A stretch of 64,000 nt of DNA from Pseudomonas sp. DY-1 (GTDB lineage: Bacteria; Pseudomonadota; Gammaproteobacteria; Pseudomonadales; Pseudomonadaceae). The stretch spans positions 1 to 64,000 of the forward strand of contig NZ_CP032616.1 in NCBI RefSeq assembly GCF_003626975.1, written 5' to 3'. Below, piece after piece: positions 15,660-24,991 of the stretch (positions are counted from its first letter, which is position 1; every line of letters starts with the position of its first letter). The position numbers were made by a program, and so were the translations under genes. A model generated the notes under the pieces. That model saw only the letters and a program-made list of their open reading frames with translations. It searched no databases and was not told the DNA's origin.

Positions 15660-16937
15660 ATGAAGGCGAAGGACCTGTTGCGGGTTGATCCGCTGTTCAA
15701 TGAAGACCCGAAGGGGCGTGTCTTTTTCGATCCACACACCATGCGGATGGTCGATTTGAGCAACGTCCGTTTGCTCCGCTGTGGCGTGGATACCGTCCGC
15801 CAGCTCTATCGTGGGCTGATCCGTCCTGGCGTGATCGAGCTGTTCGACAACCCCGGCACCATCGTCGATTTCGCCGGTGAGCGGTGGCATGCCGGGCGAG
15901 TGGGCAAGGATTCGGGCTACCAGTACAAGCTCCAGAATGCGGACCTCGGCTTCATTCTGCTGGTGAAGAACTTCAACGTGAAGGTGGACAGCCTCGGCCC
16001 TCACGTGAAGATCGAGGTGTCGCCGCATGCCATCGATGCCCTCAGCCCGGAACGCCTCCAGGCCCGAATGGATCACTACGCCGAACACCTGCTGTCCCAT
16101 GTCGAGGTGAACCAGTGTGCCGTGCATCTGGCCCTGGATCTCCAGAACTGGACCCCGCCCGCCGATTTCGTCGCCCGCATGCACTGTCGCGCCCGGACGC
16201 ACCGCGACATTTCCGGCATCAACGAAATCCAGTGGGACACCAAGTCCAGCGTCTACGGACGCGGCGAAACCTACATGTTCGGCTCGGCCAGCGGTATCCA
16301 GCTCTGCCTGTACAACAAGACCGAGCAGGCCCGGGCCACCGACAAGCTGGATTACTGGGAAGAGGTCTGGAAGCGCCGCGACTCCTTCTGCGATGACGAC
16401 CCGCTCAACTACGACCCAGAGCAGGACGTGTGGCGGATCGAACTGCGCTATCACCACTCCATCGTCCAGCAGTTCGCCTCTGGCTCGATTGACGCCCGCT
16501 CCGGTCAGGCCATCGAAACCAAGACCTTCGAAGCCTTCTCCGGGCATCTGGACGGCCTGTGGCGGTACGGCCTGGGGCAATTCAAGCTGCTGGCCCGTCC
16601 TGGCTATTTCGAGCCGATCTGGTCGCTGATCCGCAATGACGTGGTGGTCGATCTGCCGGTGGACTCGCTGCTGGAGGAAACCGAGTACAAGCGCTACCAC
16701 AAGACCAGCCGGGGCTTTTCCGGGAAGAACGTGGAGCTGTTCTTGGGAAACTTCGTCAGCCTACTGGCAAGGGAGCGGGTGGGCGCAAAAAAGGCATTTG
16801 ATCGGCTGCAAACCTGGGAATGCTGGCCGGTCATTCGGGATCACTACGCCGCCAAGGAGATGAGCGAGAACGACATCTACAAGCACATCAAGGACCTGCT
16901 GGAGGAACGCCATATCCGGTGGGGGAGGGCGGTGTAG
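15660..16937 (+). CDS. Replication initiation protein, copy A
   Basis: 425 residues, identical in translation to copies 0 and B. Its TAG stop overlaps the integrase GTG. Confidence 0.82.
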   Translation: MKAKDLLRVDPLFNEDPKGRVFFDPHTMRMVDLSNVRLLRCGVDTVRQLYRGLIRPGVIELFDNPGTIVDFAGERWHAGRVGKDSGYQYKLQNADLGFILLVKNFNVKVDSLGPHVKIEVSPHAIDALSPERLQARMDHYAEHLLSHVEVNQCAVHLALDLQNWTPPADFVARMHCRARTHRDISGINEIQWDTKSSVYGRGETYMFGSASGIQLCLYNKTEQARATDKLDYWEEVWKRRDSFCDDDPLNYDPEQDVWRIELRYHHSIVQQFASGSIDARSGQAIETKTFEAFSGHLDGLWRYGLGQFKLLARPGYFEPIWSLIRNDVVVDLPVDSLLEETEYKRYHKTSRGFSGKNVELFLGNFVSLLARERVGAKKAFDRLQTWECWPVIRDHYAAKEMSENDIYKHIKDLLEERHIRWGRAV

Positions 16938-17944
16938 TGGCCATCGTTCAGTTGTCCGATGGTCGTTGGCGAGTCGATGTGGAGCCAATCAAGGGCAAGC
17001 GATTCCGCAAGACGCTGAAGACCAAGGGCGAGGCCCAGCGCTTCGAAGCGACCTGCCGATCCAAGTGCATCGAAACGCCCAACTGGAGCCCCAAACCCAA
17101 GGATCGTCGCCGTCTCTCCGAGCTGGTTCAGCTCTGGTATGAGTTGCACGGGGTCTCCCTCACGGATGGCCATCGCCGCTTTGCCATTCTCAAGACCACC
17201 GCTCAGAGCATGGGTGACCCAATAGCGCGATCTGTCGAAGGCGCCCATGTTGCGTCGATCCGTGCCAAGTGGATGGCGAAAGGTGTGAAGGGCAAGACGG
17301 CGAACAACCGGCTGGGCTACCTCAAGGCGGTGTACAACGAGCTGTACAAGCTGGATGTGATCGACTACCCGTGCCCGTTCAGCCGTATCCAGCCCGTCCG
17401 CTTGCAGGAACGGCCGCTGGCCTACCTGACCAAGCCGCAGATAGCCGAGCTGCTGGAAGCGCTACGCACTCGGGACACGGCGCCGCATACCTACATGGTC
17501 GCGCTGATCTGCCTATCGACGGGAGCACGATGGGGCGAGGCGCAGGCTTTGACCCCGGAAAGGATCGGCTCGGGCGTCATAACCTTCGCTAACACCAAGT
17601 CGAAGCGAGTGAGGGCAGTCCCGGTGGCTCCGTCCCTGGTGGAGTCGATGCAAAAGCACTGGCGTGAGCATGGCCCGTTCAGCAACTGCATCGGCGTGTT
17701 CCGCAAGGTGCTTCTCGAAACCTCGATCAACCCGCCCAAGGGCCAGTCGAGCCACATTCTGCGTCACACCTTCGCTGCCCACTTCATCATGGGTGGCGGG
17801 CACATTGTGACGTTGAAGGAGATCCTGGGGCATGCCTCGCTGAGCATGACGATGCGCTACGCACACCTGGCTCCCGAGCATTTGCATGATGCGATCAGGC
17901 TTGGGCCGATGGCCGATTTCACTCTACCGCCTGCTAACCAATGA
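16937..17944 (+). CDS. int: Tyrosine recombinase (phage integrase), copy A
   Basis: 335 residues from the GTG overlapping the rep stop. All catalytic residues are present and the frame is open. Confidence 0.92.
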   Translation: MAIVQLSDGRWRVDVEPIKGKRFRKTLKTKGEAQRFEATCRSKCIETPNWSPKPKDRRRLSELVQLWYELHGVSLTDGHRRFAILKTTAQSMGDPIARSVEGAHVASIRAKWMAKGVKGKTANNRLGYLKAVYNELYKLDVIDYPCPFSRIQPVRLQERPLAYLTKPQIAELLEALRTRDTAPHTYMVALICLSTGARWGEAQALTPERIGSGVITFANTKSKRVRAVPVAPSLVESMQKHWREHGPFSNCIGVFRKVLLETSINPPKGQSSHILRHTFAAHFIMGGGHIVTLKEILGHASLSMTMRYAHLAPEHLHDAIRLGPMADFTLPPANQ

Positions 17945-17953
17945 CCGAGTCAA

Positions 17954-17982
17954 TTGAAGGGGATACGCCAGTGGCGTACTAT
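17954..17982 (+). promoter_or_regulatory. Toxin-antitoxin promoter with palindromic operator, copy A
   Basis: TTGAAG (17954-17959), 17-bp spacer, TACTAT (17977-17982), with the palindrome TACGCCA-G-TGGCGTA at 17964-17978. Same arrangement as in copies 0 and B. Confidence 0.6.
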
Positions 17983-17987
17983 CGGCG

Positions 17988-18302
17988 ATGATCTTTATTG
18001 AGACTCCGATCTTCACCAAGCGTCTGCGTGAGTTGCTCAGCGACGACAGCTATGCGGCGTTTCAGCGCCAGTTGGCCGAGCGGCCGGATATGGGCGACGT
18101 GATCGAAGGCACCGGAGGTATTCGCAAAGTGCGTGTCGCCTCGGGTGGACACGGTAAGCGGGGCGGGTCCAGGGTCATCTACTACCACTTCACTTCGGCT
18201 TCGCAGATTGCACTGCTGCTGATCTACCCGAAGAACGAGAAGGATGATCTGTCGGCCGATGAGCGAAAGGTGCTCAAGCAAATCATTGAGCGGTGGAGGT
18301 AA
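17988..18302 (+). CDS. higB: HigB2/RelE-family toxin, copy A
   Basis: 104 residues, intact, although its own antitoxin frame is broken in this copy. If the break were real, antitoxin from copy B could still protect the cell. Confidence 0.82.
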   Translation: MIFIETPIFTKRLRELLSDDSYAAFQRQLAERPDMGDVIEGTGGIRKVRVASGGHGKRGGSRVIYYHFTSASQIALLLIYPKNEKDDLSADERKVLKQIIERWR

Positions 18303-18307
18303 TCGCC

Positions 18308-18593
18308 ATGAGCAAATTCTTTGAAGACCTTCTGGAAAGCGTCCAGCAAATGGACGAGATCCACCGTGGCGAGCGTAAGCCTTCACGGGAGTTCACCGTG
18401 GACGCGCTGCAGGTGAAGGAAATCCGCAAGGCCACTGGCCTGACCCAAGCCAAGTTTGCGGCCATGATCGATGTGCAGCTCGGCACGTTGCGCAACTGGG
18501 AACAAGGTCGGCGTGAACCCACTGCCCGGCCAAGGCGCTGCTGCGGCCATCCACAATGACCCCAAACACGTCATCCAGGCACTGTCTCACTGA
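18308..18593 (+). pseudogene. higA: HigA2/NadS-family antitoxin, frameshifted in copy A
   Basis: Relative to copies 0 and B one G is missing near 18525 and another near 18546. The HTH region is intact but the last 20 or so residues are lost or altered. Neighbouring indels also occur in the non-coding att region (extra CC at about 18631, extra A at 18657), so this stretch of consensus looks unreliable. Confidence 0.65.
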
Positions 18594-18920
18594 GCCTGTA
18601 GGCGGGTCGATTTCGACACTTTTTCGACACCCCACCAAACCCCAGAAACGAAAAAAACCCCATAAATCAGGGGCTTAGTCAGGGGATTTTGGAGCGGGCG
18701 AAGGGAATCGAACCCGTTTCAGGTGGGTCGCAGTAGGTTGCAAAGTGGTGCAAAGCCCTGATCACTCGGCCTGCCAAGGCTTTGTCTCGTTGCTATGTGT
18801 CGCTGTGTATTCGACACATTTTCGACACCTCGCGGGTTTCGTTACATCCGCCGCGCCGCAGGGTTTCCTTTCCGGTAGGATCGTTGCAATAGCTCAATGT
18901 GGGACAGAGGAGGTCTGTAA
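18594..18920. other. attP-type region between copies A and B
   Basis: Same layout as the copy 0/A junction: TTCGACAC pairs at 18612-18619 and 18623-18630, then at 18810-18817 and 18821-18828, bracketing the core 18690-18715. All four repeats and their 11-bp periods are conserved. Confidence 0.65.
18690..18715. other. att core between copies A and B
   Basis: Identical to the cores at 5918 and 31465. Phage DNA on both sides marks a tandem junction. Recombination between neighbouring cores would release one phage circle. Confidence 0.85.
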
Positions 18921-19673
18921 ATGAGCGCAGAAGTTATCGCGGCGATTATCGGGTTTTGTGGGGTTGCTTTTGCCGCCTTTCTAAGTTCTGTTGGATACCT
19001 TCTTAAGGCGCGAGTTGAGCTAAAGCGAAGTGCTCGTCTTGTTCTTTATTATCTTATGGAGATCAGATACACCATAAATACTACGCTCATTGATCCCAAT
19101 AGTTTTTATGAAGGGTTCATGAGGGAGGTAAATAAAGTGTTTGAGGCGAGAGGTATTCCAGTAGCCGATCCTGTTATTGCTGAGTTGGTTGAAGCGGCGG
19201 TCTATGCTCATCTGTCAAATATGGTGGGGTCCATACGAATGGAGATTGATGAGGGGCTTTTGGTTGGCTATGAGGAGTCCCTGAAACTATTGGCGTGTGA
19301 AAAACCTGTTCTGGCCTATCAGCTAAGGGGCAAGGAGAGAATCCAAGAGGCTGCTTCTCACACAATTCAATATACGGAAAAGTTAGAGAAAGAAATCATT
19401 CCTGATATCTCCACTGGGAAAGTTCAGGATTTTCTCCTATCGTTCTCGCGTAGTAAGAAAGGTGAGTCTCTGAATGAGGTTGCCGATATGCTGGATGGAG
19501 ACATCCTCATGCTCGCCAAGAACTGTGGGTTCCTTGAATATATAAAGTGCAAAAGAGCCTTAAAAAAGACCTCAAGGCTCCATGAGAACTTCGATTTTTC
19601 CGGTATAGACGAGTTTCTTGACACGATGATGGACTCACTCAAAGTCTTCGCCCAAGCCCAAGAAATTAAGTAG
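18921..19673 (+). CDS. Membrane-anchored helical protein of unknown function, copy B
   Basis: 250 residues, same translation as 6149-6901. The start follows AGAGGAGG. Its complete preservation in both full copies, in a region of unusual base composition, argues that it is a real gene rather than remnant DNA. Confidence 0.75.
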   Translation: MSAEVIAAIIGFCGVAFAAFLSSVGYLLKARVELKRSARLVLYYLMEIRYTINTTLIDPNSFYEGFMREVNKVFEARGIPVADPVIAELVEAAVYAHLSNMVGSIRMEIDEGLLVGYEESLKLLACEKPVLAYQLRGKERIQEAASHTIQYTEKLEKEIIPDISTGKVQDFLLSFSRSKKGESLNEVADMLDGDILMLAKNCGFLEYIKCKRALKKTSRLHENFDFSGIDEFLDTMMDSLKVFAQAQEIK

Positions 19674-19710
19674 CAGTAGAAGAACTCTCTCGTCCTGGCT
19701 AGTGTTCATG

Positions 19711-19751
19711 GCGCCAATCAACGGAATGTTGAATAAATTAGTGATTGGCGC
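19711..19751. repeat. 10-bp inverted repeat between convergent accessory genes, copy B
   Basis: GCGCCAATCA (19711-19720) and TGATTGGCGC (19742-19751), as in copy A. Confidence 0.55.
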
Positions 19752-19826
19752 AGTGCTCAATTCTTTTGAATTTAAATTGGGGGTAAATCTATTTCGCTCC
19801 CTGTTTTCGAGGATCTGGTTCAGCCA

Positions 19827-21014
19827 TTAAATAATAGGAGCTGGAGCTGGAGCTGGAGCTGGAGCTGGAGCTGGAGCTGGAGCTGGAGCTGGAGCTGGAG
19901 CTGGAGCTGGCTTCCTTTTTTTGAACTTGAACAAGAGTTCTGGAAGAAATTCAATCGTAGATGAATTGATTTTTGAGAGGGTCTGTTCTTGCGTTGGTGG
20001 TAGATTTCTAAATTGATGAAAAATGAAATTTCTAACTGGGTAGAAGAATTCCTCGAAATTTACTCCGGTCTTCTTTGCAACTCCGCCCAGGAATGAGTCA
20101 CATTGAGTTTTGAGGTCTGCTAGTGAGCCAGCACAGTTGGCATATTCATTGATGAGCAGCTTTATCCTCTCCTTTTCAGAGCTGAGTACTTGAAGCTCTC
20201 GCAGTATGTCCTTCGTCGCTGAGGGGTCAGCTTTCGAAGCGAACAGATTATCTATCACTGCTTCTTGTTCATGCTTCAGGATGTTTTCTAGTAATAACTC
20301 AAAGACCTGATAGACATAGAAGAAGCAAAATGCAGGATTGTTTTCGTATGGAAAGAGATTGCCCATGATGGATGAAATTACGTGGCTGTTTTCAACTTCT
20401 TCAGATATGTAGTGTAATTTTAGTTTGTCGCCATCTGGCAGATTTGCATGAAAGTGCGAGAGGTCAGGGTTTTTGATTGTGAGTGGACTAAAGCCGTATT
20501 TCATAAGGGATGGTATTGCTCGGCTAATATCAAATCCTTCTCCATTCAGGGTCTCCTTGCTAATAACGAGGATTACAGTGTCTGGATGAAAGAATTTTGA
20601 GAGTCGTATGTTTTCATCTCCGCTGATGTCTGGTCTTTCAGTGTATATGTCGTCAAACGAGGAGTTGATGATCAGTTCGATTGCTTTGTATGCGTAACGC
20701 AAGAAGTGAGGGCTGCTGGCGTAACTATGAAGCGAAGACTCTAGCGCATTTATCGGGATGCACCAGCCAATTCGAGGCTCGTCCGATTCTTTTTTGAGGT
20801 GCGTGATAAATATGTCATTTTCCTTGACTCCTTTTCGGAGGAGGAAATGCACCTCAAATTCCTTATCCTTAAAATCGTCAATTAGTGTCAATGGCGTAAA
20901 GATCTGGAAGCTAAGTTCGTGGTCCTCTTCGAAGGATACAGTGTGGTGTCCTTCCGAATATCCTGAGTAAACGAGCTTTACGCTTTTTCCATGATGCACA
21001 CACTCAAAAGCCAT
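19827..21014 (-). CDS. HEPN-motif protein with Pro-Ala tail, candidate RNase effector, copy B
   Basis: 395 residues, identical to the copy A product including R328-N-x3-H333 and 12 Pro-Ala units. The gene ends 154 bp from the convergent membrane gene. With copy A it gives at least two chromosomal doses of this putative toxin. Confidence 0.72.
   Translation of the reverse strand: MAFECVHHGKSVKLVYSGYSEGHHTVSFEEDHELSFQIFTPLTLIDDFKDKEFEVHFLLRKGVKENDIFITHLKKESDEPRIGWCIPINALESSLHSYASSPHFLRYAYKAIELIINSSFDDIYTERPDISGDENIRLSKFFHPDTVILVISKETLNGEGFDISRAIPSLMKYGFSPLTIKNPDLSHFHANLPDGDKLKLHYISEEVENSHVISSIMGNLFPYENNPAFCFFYVYQVFELLLENILKHEQEAVIDNLFASKADPSATKDILRELQVLSSEKERIKLLINEYANCAGSLADLKTQCDSFLGGVAKKTGVNFEEFFYPVRNFIFHQFRNLPPTQEQTLSKINSSTIEFLPELLFKFKKRKPAPAPAPAPAPAPAPAPAPAPAPAPII
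19837..19908. repeat. Hexanucleotide tandem repeat (GGAGCT)x12, copy B
   Basis: Same 12 perfect units as copy A, encoding the Pro-Ala tail of the HEPN-motif protein. Confidence 0.95.
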
Positions 21015-21022
21015 AGTGCACC

Positions 21023-22201
21023 TTACATGTTTTGGGCTTGATACTTCCTAAGAGCAGTCTTGGAAGCTTTGGTAAGGTCTCTGTAGCTTTCTGAGTCTTT
21101 GTTGAATAGGTCTCTGAAGAAGAATGTGAAGTAAGTTCTTTGGGCGTTGCCAATTTTACTGGCATTGTTTTTTAGCCAGTCCAAAGAGTTGTTGGTTTCT
21201 TCTAGAAATTCCTCTGGATCGTCAATGGTGAGGGTGTTTATTATCTCTATAATTTCATCTACGCTATTTACAGATTGGAAGTCAATTAGCTTTCCAATTG
21301 CGGCGCCTAGTCCAGACATGGCCTGCGGCTTTTTAAAGATCTGAACAGGTTTTTTTGCAAAGGGAGAATTATTTTTTTCCAAGTAATCTTCAGAAAGTTC
21401 GCAGTCTCCGCAGATTTCTTCTAGTTTCGTGACAAGGTGATGCAGTGTCTCCAGGTACTTTTCAAAAAGCTCTGTACCTTGGTTCTCTTTCGAGAGTTTT
21501 TCAAGGCTGTTAATGTTTTCCAGTATGTCCGCCTTTTCTATTGGAAGTTCATCTCTGTCCAGGTAGGCGTTAAACCCTTCTACTACGTCCTTAAAGTTGT
21601 ACTGGTTGATTCTGGATGCGACCTTGTTGTCGTTCTCTCGGAGTAATTCAACGCCATCTATTCCTGTCTCGATATAGTCAAGGTAAAGAATTTCAATCTG
21701 CTGGCGCAAAGACATTGGAGTCTGTCCGGTATTAAGCGTCAGCATTCGATAGAGAATCCCAAGGCGATTCAGGCCAACATATAGCTCCACCCGTATTTTG
21801 GATCGACGAACGCTTTCTAGAGTATCAATGTCATTCTTTTCGGTTAGTTCGGTGAGAAGGTCGAGAATTGTATAGGTTCGCTGTAGTCCATCTAGAATCA
21901 CAAGGTTTGAAGCGTTTTGCATAACCTCGTCGAGGAATCTGCCTTCGTCGTCTGGAATGCTCTCGTCATAATCTTTTATGGTGGTGGTTAGTGCTAATAC
22001 CACCGGTGGAATAACGCACTGTCTCATCAGGTCGTGCTTAAGGAGTGAGTATACAGTTTTAGATGAGCGTACTCTTTTTCTCTGGAATACGTTGTTTTCC
22101 AAGACTCCTTTTATTATCCCAACATACTCCCCAATCTCCATTTCTATAAGGGTATTGGTAGCATTGATTCTTAAGTCTCTAAGATGAGATGCGACTTTCA
22201 T
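21023..22201 (-). CDS. DGQHR/DUF262-like (ParB-fold) protein, copy B
   Basis: 392 residues, identical to copy A with D104-G-L-Q-R108 and LNTGQTPMS at 156-164. Its stop is 8 bases from the HEPN gene start, so both are co-transcribed. Confidence 0.7.
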   Translation of the reverse strand: MKVASHLRDLRINATNTLIEMEIGEYVGIIKGVLENNVFQRKRVRSSKTVYSLLKHDLMRQCVIPPVVLALTTTIKDYDESIPDDEGRFLDEVMQNASNLVILDGLQRTYTILDLLTELTEKNDIDTLESVRRSKIRVELYVGLNRLGILYRMLTLNTGQTPMSLRQQIEILYLDYIETGIDGVELLRENDNKVASRINQYNFKDVVEGFNAYLDRDELPIEKADILENINSLEKLSKENQGTELFEKYLETLHHLVTKLEEICGDCELSEDYLEKNNSPFAKKPVQIFKKPQAMSGLGAAIGKLIDFQSVNSVDEIIEIINTLTIDDPEEFLEETNNSLDWLKNNASKIGNAQRTYFTFFFRDLFNKDSESYRDLTKASKTALRKYQAQNM

Positions 22202-22340
22202 GGCGTTCCCTGTTAATTTTAAAAATTAGCCTTGGTTATTTAAGGGCATATGTTCGTGAGTGTGCACAAATTTCAATTATTTCATCCTTGTTCGCGTCTT
22301 GCTTGGGCATACCATCGCCTAGTCACTTCTTTAGTAATTG

Positions 22341-22616
22341 CTATCCCGCGCTTTGATTTGGCAAGTTTGAATGCGCTGCATCGTAATCAGGACTGGTTTG
22401 GCCCATTTCTGGAGCAACTTCACCAGTCAGCATCCACCACCTGTATTGAGGGAACACTTTGGCGATAGCCAGAATCTCCTCTTCTTTGATCTCCCTCTTG
22501 CGGGCAGGGTTCTTCAGATTGTTCCAGGTATAGCGGCTGATTCCCGTCCGCTCTTCAAGCTCCGGTAGGCGGATGCCGGAGCTTTTCAAAATTTCTATAA
22601 CGCGAGCCTTTATCAT
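22341..22616 (-). CDS. Phage repressor (Pf C-repressor type HTH), copy B
   Basis: 91 residues, identical to copy A. Two or more doses of repressor from the array should strengthen immunity. Confidence 0.75.
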   Translation of the reverse strand: MIKARVIEILKSSGIRLPELEERTGISRYTWNNLKNPARKREIKEEEILAIAKVFPQYRWWMLTGEVAPEMGQTSPDYDAAHSNLPNQSAG

Positions 22617-22743
22617 AACGAAATGATCTATATGTTATCTATCCAAAATGGATTTGTTTCTGTATTATTCGTTTCAGGTTGATCCATATTGGATCAATTA
22701 AAGGCGAATCGCTTGCATTGCAACGAATAGTGACGGAACAACC
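22617..22743. promoter_or_regulatory. Repressor-xis divergent operator region, copy B
   Basis: ATCCAnnnTGGAT palindromes at 22641-22653 and 22682-22694, same 41-bp spacing as copy A. Confidence 0.65.
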
Positions 22744-22959
22744 ATGGAACTGGAAGAGCTTGACCCGCGCGCGCTGATCGGCCCGCAACAGGACGTTGAA
22801 ACCATCGAGAGCTGGGCCGAACGCAACGGCGTCGCATACGGCGTTGTCCGGGCCTGGGCCATGAAGGGTGTGCTGCCCACCGTGAAGCTGGGCAAGCGCC
22901 GCATGGTCAACAGCGCCATGCTCCGCACCTGGCTCCTGGAGCAGGAGTGGACGGCATGA
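22744..22959 (+). CDS. Excisionase-like MerR/AlpA-type HTH protein, copy B
   Basis: 71 residues, identical to copy A. First gene of the rightward early run; its ATG is 127 bp from the repressor start. The stop overlaps the next ATG. Confidence 0.72.
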   Translation: MELEELDPRALIGPQQDVETIESWAERNGVAYGVVRAWAMKGVLPTVKLGKRRMVNSAMLRTWLLEQEWTA

Positions 22960-23246
22960 ATGCTCACCTCACCGCCTGCCTGCGTTCGCTTCTGCTCTCC
23001 ATCCGCTACTCCGAGCCAAGCGCCTCTCTGTCCGCACTGGTGCTCTTCCACCAACTGGTGCTGATGCATCGCATTGCCCGCTGCGTAAATGCGGACCAGT
23101 ACATCCGCCTGATGACTCTGGCCGCCAACGCATGCCGCTACGCCCTGGCCGGCTACAAGCAAAAAGCCGTCGCTGCGATCACCCAGGCCGACTCCGCCGC
23201 ACTGGCCCGTTTCATCGACCTTCATTCCCGAGCAAAGGAGCGCTAG
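22956..23246 (+). CDS. Small helical protein of unknown function, copy B
   Basis: 96 residues, identical to copy A. Starts within the xis stop (ATGA) and ends 3 bases before the second HTH gene, so it is embedded in a tightly packed early operon. Confidence 0.6.
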   Translation: MNAHLTACLRSLLLSIRYSEPSASLSALVLFHQLVLMHRIARCVNADQYIRLMTLAANACRYALAGYKQKAVAAITQADSAALARFIDLHSRAKER

Positions 23247-23249
23247 GCA

Positions 23250-23474
23250 ATGGAAAGGGAACGCTTCGACCTGTCACTCAAAGACCTGCTCAGCCCGCCC
23301 CCGGTAATGCCCTGGCGCGAATTCGCGGACTGGATTCGCATGGGCAACGACCACGACGTGGTGTGGGGCTGGATTCGCAACGGCTACATCCCGTCGCACA
23401 AGGTGGGCAAGTACGTGATGGTCAACGTGGCGCTCCTGACCCAGCAGTTACTGGAAAAGGAGTGGACGGCGTGA
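23250..23474 (+). CDS. Second Xis-like HTH protein, copy B (intact)
   Basis: 74 residues. From residue 20 on it parallels the first Xis-like protein: EFADWIRMGNDHDVVWGWI, a basic KVGKYVMVN wing and a LLEKEWTA end. This looks like an internal duplication of the AlpA/Xis-type gene in which the copies diverged. It could be a second directionality factor or a transcription activator of the downstream operon. The stop is 3 bases from the next ATG. Confidence 0.68.
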   Translation: MERERFDLSLKDLLSPPPVMPWREFADWIRMGNDHDVVWGWIRNGYIPSHKVGKYVMVNVALLTQQLLEKEWTA

Positions 23475-23477
23475 ACC

Positions 23478-23765
23478 ATGAACACACTCGACCGCTACCG
23501 CCGCCTCGCCCACGCCGCCAACTGCGACTGCTCTGTCTGCTGGTCCCGTCGCGAACTGGCGAAGAGCGCGCCCTCCCGGTCCATGTCCTGCGAGCACTGC
23601 CGCCCCGCGCAGATATCCAAGGTCGCTGGGCGCTGGGTCTGCCAGCCGGCCTCGTTCTGCGAGAAACACAGGCCCGCCCGCCGCGCCCCGAAGTACTGGA
23701 ACGTTGTGTACGACAGCGGCAAGCCCACGCCCTTCGTGCCCATCTACGAGCCGTTCGAGGACTGA
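23478..23765 (+). CDS. Cysteine-rich small protein, copy B (intact)
   Basis: 95 residues with Cys at 16, 18, 21, 38, 41, 55 and 61, suggesting one or two zinc sites (CDCSVC, SCEHC). No family recognised. It lies between the second HTH gene and the single-TM gene in the early operon. Tight spacing on both sides supports translation. Confidence 0.65.
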   Translation: MNTLDRYRRLAHAANCDCSVCWSRRELAKSAPSRSMSCEHCRPAQISKVAGRWVCQPASFCEKHRPARRAPKYWNVVYDSGKPTPFVPIYEPFED

Positions 23766-23768
23766 GCC

Positions 23769-23981
23769 ATGACTGACGCCCAATTCATCGTCGTGGTCGT
23801 GGCCCTGTTCGCCTGGCTGACCTTCCGGCTGGCCAAGGCCCTCGGGCTTCTCCCACGCCGCCGCCCCCGCGCCGGACTCGCCCCGGTCCAGGGCCGCCGC
23901 ACCGGCTTGTCCGAACACGCTTCACCGTTCGGTCAAACGGAGCGCCGGGCGGAGCGCACCCTTGACCGCGCCCCGCCCTGA
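23769..23981 (+). CDS. Small single-TM protein, copy B
   Basis: 70 residues, identical to copy A; one N-terminal transmembrane helix and an Arg-rich tail. Last gene before the structured gap 23982-24228. Confidence 0.6.
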   Translation: MTDAQFIVVVVALFAWLTFRLAKALGLLPRRRPRAGLAPVQGRRTGLSEHASPFGQTERRAERTLDRAPP

Positions 23982-24228
23982 AAAGCCTCGGCTGGGGAGA
24001 GAGGGGCAGCTCCACCGCCCCGCGCTCCCGAGCCCTCGGCGGCAAGAGTGGGATGACAAGGGCAAAGCCCTTGGTGTTGACCCAGTAACCGGCCGCGCAG
24101 GCCCACGTTTTTAACCCCCGGTAGACCGAGACAGCACTCGGGCGAAAACAAGAGTTCGCCTGTGTGGGATCGCTCGGCCTGCTGAAAGGCAAACCGCGCA
24201 TGTCGCGCACCCAAGTGAGGAAACACAA
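23982..24228. other. Structured intergenic region upstream of the ssDNA-binding gene, copy B
   Basis: 247 bp with the same set of short hairpins as 11209-11455 in copy A. No coding frame is convincing in it. Confidence 0.45.
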
Positions 24229-24582
24229 ATGGCACGTTCAATCATGGAAGTTGCATTCCTGGGCACCCAAAAAACCGAAATGGAAGGCGCCAAGTACGTG
24301 AAGGTCTTCTACGGCGATGAGCCGGACGGCAAGACCGAGCACGGCCTCTCCATCATCGGCATGGCGGTGGCCGACGATTACGCGGATGAGGTGTTCGCCG
24401 CTGGCGCTCAGTTCTCCCCGCTGGAAATGGTCCGCATCACCTTCGAGGTGGACCGGGGCGGCCAGAACAAGGGCAAGAACCTCGCCCTGCACATCGAGTC
24501 GGCCAAGCCGCGTCCGACCTCGCAAGGCTCCCGCCAGTCGCAGCCTGCCGCTCAGCCTTCGAGCGAGCCGGCCAAGTCCTAA
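24229..24582 (+). CDS. Phage ssDNA-binding protein (gene V type), copy B
   Basis: 117 residues. By size, composition (compact N-terminal domain, then a Ser/Gln/Pro-rich tail from about residue 95) and position directly before the coat genes it matches the ssDNA-binding protein of Pf phages (PA0720 in Pf4). Such proteins coat the viral single strand after rolling-circle synthesis and hand it to the assembly machine. I see no diagnostic motif, so the call rests on resemblance and synteny. A GAGGAAACACAA leader supplies the ribosome site. Confidence 0.75.
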   Translation: MARSIMEVAFLGTQKTEMEGAKYVKVFYGDEPDGKTEHGLSIIGMAVADDYADEVFAAGAQFSPLEMVRITFEVDRGGQNKGKNLALHIESAKPRPTSQGSRQSQPAAQPSSEPAKS

Positions 24583-24600
24583 CCGGGGGAGGGCGCCGCC

Positions 24601-24768
24601 ATGGTGATTCTGGATCGCGTCGTGTGTGACCGCTGCGGGCGACCGATGGGCCAGCTCTGGAATCAACCGGCCCCGGCGTCCGACCTCCTGCCGCAACTCC
24701 ATGAACACACCTGCCCCGGTGGCTGCGAACAGCCGCTACCGGCCCAGGTGCTGGAGCACACGGCGTGA
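24601..24768 (+). CDS. Short Cys-rich protein between SSB and coat genes, copy B
   Basis: 55 residues, same as copy A (11827-11994). The CDRC and CPGGC pairs could bind zinc. The stop overlaps the GTG start of the minor coat-like gene (GTGA), implying coupled translation. Confidence 0.65.
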   Translation: MVILDRVVCDRCGRPMGQLWNQPAPASDLLPQLHEHTCPGGCEQPLPAQVLEHTA

Positions 24769-24980
24769 ATTTCATCCTCTGTGACGGTGAGTGGGGCCAG
24801 GGCGCAGGCGGCGAGATCGTCTGCACCGGGCAACTCTCGGCGCTCACGGTGGAGGAATTCCGGGCCTCGCTGGATCAAGGGTCCGGGCTTACGTGGGAGG
24901 ACGCCCAGGCGCTCAAGGATGAGGTGCTCATCCTGTTCGCCGGGGTCTTTGCCTTCCTTCTCCTGAAGAAACTGCTGTGA
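24765..24980 (+). CDS. Small minor coat-like protein, copy B (intact)
   Basis: 71 residues from a GTG overlapping the previous stop. An acidic soluble part is followed by a C-terminal hydrophobic helix (VLILFAGVFAFLLL) and a KKLL end. Size, topology and place just before the major coat gene fit a small virion-tip protein (pVII/pIX-like), PA0722 position in Pf4. Family membership is inferred. Confidence 0.65.
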   Translation: MNFILCDGEWGQGAGGEIVCTGQLSALTVEEFRASLDQGSGLTWEDAQALKDEVLILFAGVFAFLLLKKLL

Positions 24981-24991
24981 GGATTCACACC

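Larger units (their letters stand above)
5944..18715. mobile_element. Inovirus prophage copy A, complete unit
   Basis: A full phage genome runs from just after the att core ending at 5943 to the end of the next core at 18715, about 12.77 kb, the size expected of Pf-like phages. Gene order is Pf-like: repressor and xis divergent, ssDNA-binding protein, coat proteins, adsorption protein, Zot, rep, integrase, toxin-antitoxin. The accessory region 5944-9430 is visibly AT-richer than the core. Five reading frames that are open in copy B are shifted here by single-base losses, most in C or G runs. Confidence 0.93.
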